Both the position numbers and the translations under genes were made by a program. From GCA-020348365 sp964347995 (GTDB taxonomy: Archaea > Thermoproteota > Bathyarchaeia > Bathyarchaeales > Bathyarchaeaceae), in the NCBI GenBank assembly GCA_964347995.1, contig CAYGBA010000006.1:1-39181 (forward strand): 39,181 bases of DNA. Reading direction: 5' to 3'. Below the pieces are notes generated by a model. That model had not been told where the DNA came from, ran no database searches, and saw only the letters and a list, made by a program, of their open reading frames with translations. Every line of letters starts with the position of its first letter. The first letter of the stretch is position 1. Shown here in pieces: positions 7,948 through 15,562 of this stretch.

Positions 7948-9315
7948 GTGAAAATGAGGATAAAACGAACATTGGCTCTAGTTTTGGCAGCTTTCTTAGC
8001 GTTGGGTATGGTTGCGACATTGAGCTCTGCGGTGAATGCAGACGATGAAAATGGAAATGGCGATGAAGGCTGGCCGGTGGAACCGAGAATAGAGGGCGTA
8101 TGGTACAAGTTTGAAACGCCCTTGGTAACTCTGCTTTTCCCCGCAGGTGGGAAGAAACCAGTATTCATATGGTGGTACACAAACGACTCGAGCGAAGTAT
8201 ATGTAGTGAAATTCAAGGGTGTGATGGAATACCTATCGTTTGATGCACCGTATTATCTTAGGCGCTATAATGCCGATGACCTAACCATCATGGAGCGATT
8301 GAGGATAAGATTCATCGAACCTAAGATGAACCAATTGCAACAACATCTGCGAGCAAGAATCCAGAATAGACTAGCGTATCTGCAGCAGTGGATGGCGGCT
8401 TTGTTCGGTTTGCATCCGCCCTATTTGCCATTCAGCGCTTGTTCTTGGGAGCTTGACGGACCCGCGCTCGTGGTCAAAGAGGAGGTCTCCTATTGGGCTT
8501 TCAATTTTACATTGGAAGACGTACGGATGGGCGCATTTGACTTCGCTGAAGACAACATACAGATTAGATGCAGATTCTATAATACTTCGGCCACAGAAGT
8601 AATCGACGACGACCACAATTATACGGTTGCGGCTGGACAACTGAAATTCGACTTGATCGTGAAGAATTGGGAATGGAATCTGGACAAGATTACGCCTTTC
8701 TTTGAAGAACTCGTAGATGAGTATGCCATCGAGATACCGCCACATAAAACCGGTCTGGCCCTATGGATGAACCTTGCTTCAATAAGAATCGAAGACTTAG
8801 ACTATGTTGAAAATGAGCTACAGAACCAAGAGCAAAACCTTGTTGAAGCTAGGTCTCAGATGGCGGGCGCCATGATACGTGACCAATACTACGGAGTTGG
8901 TAAAAACGAAACTGCCTTGGGAGAAGATGAGAAGCCGATTCCGTTGATGGACCAGCTAAGGGAACGTGCTAGGATTCGTTTCGCACGAAGAGAAGGGACG
9001 ATGGCAGGATTCCTTGAGTTCGTGCCATGGGCAAGGCTTCTGAACGAAACAGGGGACACCGTGCGCTACGTCAATGTTACCGCGTCTTATATCGCCGCAG
9101 GCGGACACATGAGACTCTTCCTTTGCTATCCCTACTTCGGCAACAAAACCTTGGAACACGATCCTACGATTGGCTTAGCCTCGGCTCTGCTGCCTCCGAC
9201 GTTAGTAACGCCCGAACTGCTTGGAGCACTGCTGATAGCAACTGGTGCTATTGTAACTGCCGTGGCTATCTTCAAATGGAAGAAGAAGACGATAAACGTC
9301 GTGGGCGTTCGATAA
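7948..9315 (+). CDS. Exported, C-terminally membrane-anchored protein of unknown function
   Basis: 455 residues. A signal peptide (K-R-T then LALVLAAFLALGMVATLSSA, cleavage likely near VNADD) is followed by an acidic stretch, a beta-rich domain with many aromatic residues, an Arg/Gln-rich helical segment around residues 115-150 and a second helical region (about 280-310). One membrane helix near residues 420-440 (GALLIATGAIVTAVAIF) ends in FKWKKK, so the bulk should lie outside the cell. Several N-x-S/T sites fit a glycosylated surface protein. The start is GTG 7948 with GGTGA six bases upstream; ATG 7954 is a weaker choice. I do not recognise a family. It follows the propeller gene after a 180-base gap holding two inverted repeats. 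Confidence 0.72.
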   Translation: MKMRIKRTLALVLAAFLALGMVATLSSAVNADDENGNGDEGWPVEPRIEGVWYKFETPLVTLLFPAGGKKPVFIWWYTNDSSEVYVVKFKGVMEYLSFDAPYYLRRYNADDLTIMERLRIRFIEPKMNQLQQHLRARIQNRLAYLQQWMAALFGLHPPYLPFSACSWELDGPALVVKEEVSYWAFNFTLEDVRMGAFDFAEDNIQIRCRFYNTSATEVIDDDHNYTVAAGQLKFDLIVKNWEWNLDKITPFFEELVDEYAIEIPPHKTGLALWMNLASIRIEDLDYVENELQNQEQNLVEARSQMAGAMIRDQYYGVGKNETALGEDEKPIPLMDQLRERARIRFARREGTMAGFLEFVPWARLLNETGDTVRYVNVTASYIAAGGHMRLFLCYPYFGNKTLEHDPTIGLASALLPPTLVTPELLGALLIATGAIVTAVAIFKWKKKTINVVGVR

Positions 9316-9320
9316 GCCCC

Positions 9321-9336
9321 TCTCTTTTTTCTTTTT
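9321..9336 (+). terminator. Poly-T terminator
   Basis: Two T-runs (T6-C-T5) lie directly behind the stop of the exported protein gene and ahead of the convergent methyltransferase, as in archaeal intrinsic termination. Confidence 0.55.
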
Positions 9337-9362
9337 GGAGTGTGAGATTATTTTAGTCATCA

Positions 9363-9929
9363 CTATGAACAGTTTGCTTTTCGGCATGTGATTATGTGAT
9401 CTTTCGTCTTTGCCGTAGTTTTTAGGATTGTGATCTTCAGTTTGGCTTTTTTGAGGAGTTCTGTTATAGCCTTTTGAGTGATTTTCTTCTTGAGTGTTGT
9501 TAGGCCTATCGTGGCTTCTGGTCTGGTTATTCTTTCTATTTCTCTGAGTGTGTCTATTGGATTTGGTATGTTTTGGAGTAAGGTTATGGCAAATAAGGCG
9601 TGGAAAGTTTGGTTCTTCAAGGGTGTGTGGTCAGCGTCGGCTTGAATAAGGGCAATGTTGAGGTATTGTTTTGCACGTTTTTTTGCTTGTTTTAGGAGTT
9701 TTTTGGAGATGTCGATGGCGATGAGGAGTCGGGTTTTGTCGGCTATGTGTGGAAAGAGGAGGCCCGTTCCGCAGCCGATATCGAGCGCTATGTCGTTCTC
9801 TTCCAGAACTATGTTACGTAAGGCGGCTTCCATTTTTGCGTTTTGTTCCTCAGCATACTGAGCGTCATAGCCACCAGCGGTTTGGTCGTAATGGAGCATG
9901 ACCTCGCGTTTTTTCTGCCATTCACCCAT
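9363..9929 (-). CDS. Class I SAM-dependent methyltransferase
   Basis: 188 residues with a Rossmann methyltransferase fold. Motif I reads ALDIGCGTGLLFPHI (about residues 47-61), followed by an acidic residue in LLIAIDISKKLL, then IQADADHTPL and a motif IV/post-I region LFAITLLQNIPNP. The YDAQY opening (HYDQTAGGYDAQY) is typical of the Methyltransf_11/UbiE-like group. The substrate cannot be assigned. Codon use is rich in AAA/ACA towards the C-terminus (a Lys/Thr-rich tail), but it is otherwise ordinary. ATG 9929 has no good SD site and the gene is divergent from nucS across 55 bases, so the two promoters must overlap. Confidence 0.85.
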   Translation of the reverse strand: MGEWQKKREVMLHYDQTAGGYDAQYAEEQNAKMEAALRNIVLEENDIALDIGCGTGLLFPHIADKTRLLIAIDISKKLLKQAKKRAKQYLNIALIQADADHTPLKNQTFHALFAITLLQNIPNPIDTLREIERITRPEATIGLTTLKKKITQKAITELLKKAKLKITILKTTAKTKDHIITCRKANCS

Positions 9930-9984
9930 ATTTGTTCAGAATTCTTATCTTGTTGTTTACTTGTAAAGGTTGTTGGGAGTTAGA

Positions 9985-10782
9985 GTGCCTAAGAAGCAGG
10001 ACCTTGTGGTTCTAGAGAACCCAGGGATTGAAGAGGCTGGAGAAGTTGTTGGGCAGGCGCTTTCTGGAAAAAAGGTTCTGCTGATCCTCGGAAACTGCTG
10101 GGTTCACTACAAGGGAAGGGCCAGTTCAAAGTTGGAGCCTGGTGAACGGGTTGTAATGATCAAAGAAGACGGTTCAGTCCTAGTTCATAGGCCTACTGGT
10201 TATGAGCCTGTGAATTGGCAGCCGCCGGGATGCCTTTTTCAGACTAGTGTTGATGGCGATGTCTTGCAGATTAAAGCCGTTCGAAGAAAGCCTTCCGAGT
10301 CTGTCAGGCTGTTCTTCGACCGTATATTCCTAGTTTCTACTCTGAGTTTGGTTGACGCTGGAAGTTTCTCGTTGTACGCGAGTGAGGAAGACATGCAGAG
10401 AGCAATCGTAACGGAGCCTTCACTTCTGGAGCCTGATTTTGCGCCTATAACCTACGAGAAGAAGGTTGAGCCTGGATTTATCGATGTTTATGGAATCGAT
10501 CGAGATGGCAAGTTTGTGGTGGTTGAGATCAAGCGGAGGACTGCTGGACGGCAAGCCGCCTTACAGCTGGCCCGATATGTTGACTCTATAAAGGACATGG
10601 TTAATCGTGAGGTGCGCGGGATTCTGGTGGCACCGCGTCTCGGGAAGGGGATTCAGAGGCTACTCGCAACTCTAAAGCTGGAATACAAATCCTTGAGCCC
10701 AAAGAAATGCGCCAAAGTGCTGAGCCGTTCTGAGACCAAGAAGCTAGCCGATTTTTTCAAGGAAGATGAAGAAAAACTCTAG
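9985..10782 (+). CDS. nucS: Endonuclease NucS / EndoMS (mismatch-specific)
   Basis: NucS/EndoMS cuts both strands at mismatches, and also acts on branched DNA, working with PCNA. The N-terminal half is the beta-rich dimerisation domain (RPTGYEPVNWQPPG is a hallmark). The C-terminal half is a RecB-like nuclease with E-P-G-F-I-D-V-Y-G-I-D, V-V-V-E-I-K-R and a Gln/Tyr motif in ALQLARYVDSI, giving the D, E-x-K and Q catalytic residues. The protein ends T-K-K-L-A-D-F-F plus an acidic tail, resembling a PCNA-binding box with T in place of Q. I chose GTG 9985 (GGAG five bases before it) over TTG 9970, whose upstream AAAGG is too close. A radical SAM gene follows after 35 bases. Confidence 0.92.
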   Translation: MPKKQDLVVLENPGIEEAGEVVGQALSGKKVLLILGNCWVHYKGRASSKLEPGERVVMIKEDGSVLVHRPTGYEPVNWQPPGCLFQTSVDGDVLQIKAVRRKPSESVRLFFDRIFLVSTLSLVDAGSFSLYASEEDMQRAIVTEPSLLEPDFAPITYEKKVEPGFIDVYGIDRDGKFVVVEIKRRTAGRQAALQLARYVDSIKDMVNREVRGILVAPRLGKGIQRLLATLKLEYKSLSPKKCAKVLSRSETKKLADFFKEDEEKL

Positions 10783-10817
10783 AAGAATCCTCTAGAACTC
10801 AGGAGACATCAGCGTAA

Positions 10818-12065
10818 TTGGCTTCTTTTTGCGTTTGTCGCAGAGACTCCAAAGAATGTCGGGATTGCGGCTTCTGCACAGAGCATTTTGTTTGTCCAGG
10901 CGTTGGCAAGCCAAGCATAGAGCGGTTTGAGACGGCCTGTGTGGACTGTGGCGTATGTCTCATGGCTTGTCCCTACAAAGCTGTTCAGCGAATAAGGGAC
11001 ACCGTTCCTCGGAAGCAAGTCAAGATCAACATCTACGGCACCGAGTTTGCCGTACCCGAGCGGATCACCATAAAACGGGTGCTTGAACTGCTCGGTCTAG
11101 AATTCAGCAGATTTCCCAAAAGTAGCTCGATCTTCGCTCCGTGCGAGACCGGCGGCTGCTTCGCCTGTGCTACGATCATCGACGGAGAAGTCAAGCCCTC
11201 GTGTGTCACGCCTGTGCGGGACGGCATGAGTATCAGCCTTGAACTGCCCGAAGGCTACATCCCGCTAAGGCGGGTCTCCAGTTTCATGCCCCACCCTGTT
11301 GGCGGGGTCGGCACGCCATGGTGGGTGAAAAAGAGTAGCCAGCGCTTCGTTGAGGTTGCCTGTTTCACTCATGGCTGTAATCTCCGTTGTCATCAATGCC
11401 AAAACTACACCGTGACCTATGATAATGTGGCTGAGGCCTTGACGCCGCTCGAAGCAGCAGCCGTCCTAACGGCTGAAAGGAACAAGTATTGTGTGAATCG
11501 GATGGCCATCTCTGGCGGAGAGCCCACACTGAACAAGGCGTGGCTGATAAGATTCTTTCAAGAACTCAAACGACTCAATCCCGACTCTGAGGCAAGGCTG
11601 CACTTGGACACAAATGCGACTGTACTGACTCCGGAGCATATGGAAAGGCTTGTGGAAGCTGGGGTCACCGATATCGGACCCGACCTGAAAGGCCTCAGAA
11701 CAGAGACATTCATGAAAATCACGGGCATAACTGATAGAGGTCTCGCTGATCGCTATTTGAAGAATGCTTGGTCAATCACGGAGCACATTATTGAAAACTA
11801 CCATCCTGATCAGCTTTTTGTAGGACTAGGCATCCCTTACAACAAATACTTGATCACTCTGGATGAAATTCGAGAGATGGGTGAGAGGATGGCTGCCATA
11901 AACCCGGATGTGCAGGTGTGCCTTCTCGACTATTTCCCGAGCTTCCGCAGACAAGACATAAATCGACCAACCGTTGCTGAGATGCGGAAGGCGCGGGAAG
12001 CTCTTCTAAAGGCAGGACTGACAACCGCACTGGCCCAAACAACAATAGGACACCTCGGCCCCTAA
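10818..12065 (+). CDS. Multi-cluster radical SAM protein (ferredoxin + 2Fe-2S + PflA-like)
   Basis: 415 residues in three iron-sulfur modules. First, a 2[4Fe-4S] ferredoxin-like segment: Cys 14, 17, 20, 26 (before Pro) and Cys 41, 44, 47, 51 (before Pro). Second, a plant-type [2Fe-2S] domain with Cys 109, 114, 117 and 129 (C-x4-C-x2-C-x11-C). Third, a radical SAM core related to pyruvate formate-lyase activating enzymes, with C-x3-C-x2-C at 187, 191, 194 and the SAM-binding SGGEP near 236-240. The substrate is unknown; the extra clusters suggest a built-in electron route to the SAM cluster. The start is TTG 10818 because an in-frame TAA sits directly before it; AGGAG lies 12 bases upstream. 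It probably shares a transcript with nucS. Confidence 0.82.
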   Translation: MASFCVCRRDSKECRDCGFCTEHFVCPGVGKPSIERFETACVDCGVCLMACPYKAVQRIRDTVPRKQVKINIYGTEFAVPERITIKRVLELLGLEFSRFPKSSSIFAPCETGGCFACATIIDGEVKPSCVTPVRDGMSISLELPEGYIPLRRVSSFMPHPVGGVGTPWWVKKSSQRFVEVACFTHGCNLRCHQCQNYTVTYDNVAEALTPLEAAAVLTAERNKYCVNRMAISGGEPTLNKAWLIRFFQELKRLNPDSEARLHLDTNATVLTPEHMERLVEAGVTDIGPDLKGLRTETFMKITGITDRGLADRYLKNAWSITEHIIENYHPDQLFVGLGIPYNKYLITLDEIREMGERMAAINPDVQVCLLDYFPSFRRQDINRPTVAEMRKAREALLKAGLTTALAQTTIGHLGP

Positions 12066-12128
12066 CAATAGAATGGCGCTTTCCAATTTTTCATATTTTT
12101 AGTTCGTAAAGAAGAAAATAACATAAGT

Positions 12129-13199
12129 ATGCATCAAACAAAAGGTGTAAGCAGTGAGACAAAAATGTCAGCTCACCTGAAGAGGGGATTAATCGTCTGG
12201 ATACTGGGTTTCCTGACTTTCCTAGCAGCCATAAACACACTCTACGCTGTGATTCTTGGAATAGAAAGAGACGCCGGAGAACCGGTCAACCCATACCTCG
12301 TAAGGTATGTAATACCAGACATACCCTTACATTATTACTTCTGGGGTTCTGTTGTAGCCACATGTGCGTTGCTAGCCGTGACCAGCGTATTTGCCTTCCG
12401 AAGACTGCCGGACAAACATCTGTTCTGGAAAATTGACAATCTAGAGAAGGGCATTGCAGATAATGCAGAAACCATGAGAGTCACACAGAGGAGCCTCCTC
12501 ATAGACCTAGCAGACGGCAGGAAAGCCCGAGAAGAACTCGTCAGCAAAGTTGACACATCCCTCGCAGACACGAGAAAAGAAACGCTCTCCAAGCTGGAGA
12601 AGCATGAGGAAGCGATACAAGGGATGAGCAAGGACGTCCAAAGAACCACGAGACAAATGGCGAGTCGGATAGAACAGGAACACAGCAAAGCGATAGAGCA
12701 AATGAACATGACCGTAGAAAAAGCTGTGAAAAAACAGGCAGCCCAGATAAAAGCAATGACAAAAAGAGTTGAGAAACTTGAGCAAAAGCTACTTCCGCAG
12801 CCGAGATTGACAAGCCAGAACAAACCAGAAGCCTTAAAGGGGATAGGCCGACAACTGGGAAAGGAACTAAAAGCCCTAGGAATAACCACCGTTGCTGATT
12901 TGATCACAGCTGATTCGAGAACCCTAGCGAAGGAAACACGTGCAACAAGAGACATGATAAAGCACCTGCAGACAACAGCTCAGTTATTGATGATACCAGG
13001 CATAGAAGAGAATCACGCAGAACTCCTAGAAGAAGCTGGAATCGCAACCAGAACAGACCTAGCCCGCCAAGAACCCATTCAGCTAAACCAAAAACTGCAA
13101 CCAATAGTCAAAACCTACATAGAACAGAAAAAACTGACAGCGCGCAAAAAGCCGACAATCGAAGAAATATCCTCCTGGATAAAACAGGCAAAAATCTAA
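12129..13199 (+). CDS. Membrane protein with coiled coil and DUF4332-like helix-hairpin-helix domain
   Basis: 356 residues. Two N-terminal membrane helices (about residues 20-45 and 75-98; IVWILGFLTFLAAI and FWGSVVATCALLAV) anchor the protein. A long charged coiled coil follows (about residues 105-225, rich in Lys, Glu, Gln and Met). The C-terminal about 120 residues contain paired helix-hairpin-helix-like units: ALKGIGRQLGKELKALGI and MIPGIEENHAELLEEAGI, as in DUF4332-type proteins. HhH units of this kind often bind DNA or other proteins. A membrane-tethered DNA or chromosome-organising role is possible but unproven. The start could be ATG 12129 or the internal ATG 12165. A large antisense frame over this gene is a composition shadow. 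Confidence 0.72.
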   Translation: MHQTKGVSSETKMSAHLKRGLIVWILGFLTFLAAINTLYAVILGIERDAGEPVNPYLVRYVIPDIPLHYYFWGSVVATCALLAVTSVFAFRRLPDKHLFWKIDNLEKGIADNAETMRVTQRSLLIDLADGRKAREELVSKVDTSLADTRKETLSKLEKHEEAIQGMSKDVQRTTRQMASRIEQEHSKAIEQMNMTVEKAVKKQAAQIKAMTKRVEKLEQKLLPQPRLTSQNKPEALKGIGRQLGKELKALGITTVADLITADSRTLAKETRATRDMIKHLQTTAQLLMIPGIEENHAELLEEAGIATRTDLARQEPIQLNQKLQPIVKTYIEQKKLTARKKPTIEEISSWIKQAKI

Positions 13200-13251
13200 A
13201 ACAACCCCGTTCTTCGTCCCCCATAAAAAGCCCAAAAAGAGTGACTACTGA

Positions 13252-13347
13252 ATGAAAATTCTATTCGTCTGTACAGGCAACTCTTTCAGCAACATACTTG
13301 AGAGAAATCCAATCGACATCATAGATTCTCTTGAGATCGACCATTAG
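13252..13347 (+). pseudogene. Remnant of a low-molecular-weight protein-tyrosine phosphatase
   Basis: A 31-codon ORF opens M-K-I-L-F-V-C-T-G-N-S-F, the nearly invariant P-loop start of LMW phosphatases and arsenate reductases. It then loses the motif: the Arg of C-x5-R is missing (S-N-I follows instead of R-S-P), and TAG ends the frame at 13347, against a normal length near 140-150 residues. An upstream CATAAAAAG could be its old TATA box. Nothing downstream restores the family in another frame that I can see. The match is short but distinctive. Confidence 0.5.
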
Positions 13348-13632
13348 TGGACCGATCATGTTCTATTTGGTGTAACAGAACATTAGAGTGCCGTTACATT
13401 TTATATACAAATGTCAATGTTCAAGGTCAAAAAGATTGATGTGCATGCATAAATCTTTGCGTTTCTAAAGTGTTGCCTGTTTCCTCATATAGTCGAGGGT
13501 AAGAAAGAGCGGGGATTCGGTAACAACTAGAATCAAAAGAATGTTAAATGCATTATAATTTAGTCAAAAATTCAAGCGGAACGGTGTTACTAATATGCTT
13601 TTAGAATCTCCGAGAGAGTTAGAGCTAGCTGT
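13348..13632. other. Gene-poor stretch with an orphan TATA box
   Basis: No convincing ORF or tRNA here. A good TATA box (TTTTATATA, 13399-13407) on the plus strand has no gene behind it: the ATG at 13411 would lie upstream of the expected start and its frame stops after 13 codons. The stretch is A+T rich and may be decayed sequence next to the phosphatase remnant, or may encode an untranslated RNA. Confidence 0.4.
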
Positions 13633-13881
13633 TCACAACCATTTCAGAGGTTCATGGATATTCTGCCACCATTTCGAAAGCAGAATTATGCCGATGACGG
13701 CAAGAACAAAGATGAAAAATGCAATCAAGAGTCTGTGCCTTTTTATCTTGGCTTTCAAACTGACATCCTCAAACTGCCTTTCACAGTCTTCGCAGAGGCA
13801 CATCTCACGCTTGAACACCCCATCTTTGGTTCTGAACTTGCCTAAGACACCTTCTTTCTTTCCGCAGTTCTCACACTTCAT
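13633..13881 (-). CDS. Small zinc-ribbon protein with one membrane helix
   Basis: 82 residues. M-K-C-E-N-C-G-K at the N-terminus and C-L-C-E-D-C about 25 residues on give a C-x2-C...C-x2-C zinc ribbon, followed by a basic linker (KAKIKRHRLL) and a single membrane helix (about residues 50-70, IAFFIFVLAVIGIILLS). The short C-terminal tail is Trp-rich. This zinc-ribbon-plus-anchor layout is frequent in archaea and usually of unknown function. The gene sits downstream of nre on the same strand, with a short unexplained coding-like stretch between them. Confidence 0.68.
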   Translation of the reverse strand: MKCENCGKKEGVLGKFRTKDGVFKREMCLCEDCERQFEDVSLKAKIKRHRLLIAFFIFVLAVIGIILLSKWWQNIHEPLKWL

Positions 13882-13941
13882 GTTATTGTCTCCATTCTAT
13901 GATGATGGTTGAAAGGCTATGAAGGCTCTGTCCATGATTGT

Positions 13942-14058
13942 TCATCTCTCTTTCTCATGAATAATCCAATCCCGACCTTCTTTGTGTGCATAGAACATTG
14001 CCCACCAGATATCATGAGCCTCTTTAGTCCGTTTCTTTATGCCTCGCTCTAAAATTTG
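13942..14058 (-). other. Open 38-codon stretch in frame behind the nre stop
   Basis: Directly after the nre TAA the same frame stays open for 38 codons to a TGA, reading Q-I-L-E-R-G-I-K-K-R, then TKEAHDIWWAMFYAHKEGRD and W-I-I-H-E-K-E-R. The composition (four Trp, charged residues, no low-complexity runs) looks like protein rather than spacer. There is no usable start before an internal Met at codon 21 and no SD site. It may be a former C-terminal part of another gene, a readthrough extension, or chance. Confidence 0.35.
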
Positions 14059-15453
14059 TTACGTGTATCTTGAATAATCGGTAATTCGCTTCTGGAAGAG
14101 AGCGTCCTGTAGCAGATTACTGTGCTGTATCCAGCATTCCATCGGGATTTCAAATCTGCTGGCTATTCTAGTTAGAGCCTCCTCCAAAGTGTCATATTTC
14201 AACGGCTTCCGTTTCATGGCGTTTCTAACGTTCTCCCGAACCTGCCAAACCCCGACCGGCATGATGTAGCCCGGATGTGCCTCACGGAGCACGACCACAC
14301 CGGCTTGCCTCCTCTCCTTTGTAAGCAATTCGCCAACCGCCAGACGCGCCGCATAATAACAACCTCCGATCTTTGCGTACTTCGTTCTCCCTTCGTAGCC
14401 TTCCCAATCAGAGAACATGATCGTGTGGCGACCGCTCGGATTCCATATGGTTCCAGGGTACCATGCTTCCATGGCCTCATAGCTCCAGGCGCTGGGATTC
14501 ATCAACACTTCAAATCTGTTATCCAGATACTGAGATTCATAAACGCGGTACTCGTTAATTTCTGGATACAACTTGATCTGGTTGATTTGGTCTTTTGAAA
14601 TTGTGCTGTCCACCGCGGTTATACTCCAACGCGTCGGAACCAGACGCCTATTATCCTTCAAACCAAATGCTCCGACACTGAATGCTCTCTGAATCTTCGA
14701 AACTAAAACTCCCTTGTTATACAATGTAGTAACCGCACCGGCTGCCTTCAGATCCGTGTCTCCATAGGCTTTCTCTATCTGGTGATTCCAACGAGACGAC
14801 ACAACATCTAGATCCCGCATAATCGCCGAGGGACCAAACGGCTGAACTGCGTCATCCAAAACGAAGCTTCTTCTCGGCCTCTTCTTCAGCGTCAACTCAA
14901 CATCCACCGCGCTCTCAGACAAGGCAAGCTCACGAGTTCTCTCCATGATCCGACCCGACTCCTCAAACTTCTTCACGTGAACCCTGTGCTTCCCGCGAAC
15001 CAGCATCGATCTGAAGCCCACGATCTCATCGATTGACTTCCCGAACCACAGCTCGGGTAAGTCGTATAGACTTGTGTCTTCATGTACTGGCGGGACTAAC
15101 GGACCGGCGTACACGTATGGGTAGCCAATGCGACCCACGAAAACACTTGGCGGAGAAGCGCCGTCAATGTCCTTGCCTCGGATCAAAGGCACAGTCTTGA
15201 AGTAGTACTTTAGGCGGACAACCAGAGGGCAACGAGTTTTTCCACACAGAAATTTTCCACCCTTACAGGCTACACATAGACTCTTCCCCCAAGCCACACC
15301 CGAAGCCTCCGCTTTCAAAAAATCTGCACTATAGTCTAGATCTGTGGTGATGCTGGGGTCCTTAATGAGGTTTAGAATCCACCTACTATCTTTGCTGACT
15401 TTCTTCGGTTTAGGCTTTCCTAAGGCTTTAATTAGCTTGCCTTGTCTCTTCAT
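14059..15453 (-). CDS. nre: Nre family DNA repair protein
   Basis: 464 residues, the full length of the archaeal Nre family, which takes part in repair of DNA damage together with PCNA. The N-terminal zinc-binding motif is present: Cys 60, 63, 70 and 75 (LCVAC...CGKTRCP). Conserved blocks follow, including PSVFVGRIGYPYVYAGPL, DLPELWFG and PTRWSITAVDSTIS. The C-terminus ends Q-K-R-I-T-D-Y-S-R-Y-T, close to the Q-x-x-h-x-x-F/Y form of a PCNA-binding box. ATG 15453 is a good start with a T-rich upstream region. The gene is followed by a coding-like in-frame stretch and a small zinc-ribbon gene. Confidence 0.92.
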   Translation of the reverse strand: MKRQGKLIKALGKPKPKKVSKDSRWILNLIKDPSITTDLDYSADFLKAEASGVAWGKSLCVACKGGKFLCGKTRCPLVVRLKYYFKTVPLIRGKDIDGASPPSVFVGRIGYPYVYAGPLVPPVHEDTSLYDLPELWFGKSIDEIVGFRSMLVRGKHRVHVKKFEESGRIMERTRELALSESAVDVELTLKKRPRRSFVLDDAVQPFGPSAIMRDLDVVSSRWNHQIEKAYGDTDLKAAGAVTTLYNKGVLVSKIQRAFSVGAFGLKDNRRLVPTRWSITAVDSTISKDQINQIKLYPEINEYRVYESQYLDNRFEVLMNPSAWSYEAMEAWYPGTIWNPSGRHTIMFSDWEGYEGRTKYAKIGGCYYAARLAVGELLTKERRQAGVVVLREAHPGYIMPVGVWQVRENVRNAMKRKPLKYDTLEEALTRIASRFEIPMECWIQHSNLLQDALFQKRITDYSRYT

Positions 15454-15562
15454 GTTTTTGCGTCCGCCAAGGTTCCTTAGTAATTTTGATTACTTGCCTA
15501 AAAGGACTTTTTGTATGAACATCAATAAAACTGAATGAGGCTTCTCTAGCCGTTTCCAATAA

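Noticed and set aside
12335..12955. 206-aa frame antisense to the coiled-coil/HhH gene
   Set aside because: Ser/Cys/Leu-rich translation of the reverse strand of a Lys/Glu/Arg-rich coiled coil; no SD, no motif.
13411..13452. 13-codon ORF MSMFKVKKIDVHA resembling an amidohydrolase opening
   Set aside because: Too short, and the ATG lies upstream of the start expected from the adjacent TATA box.
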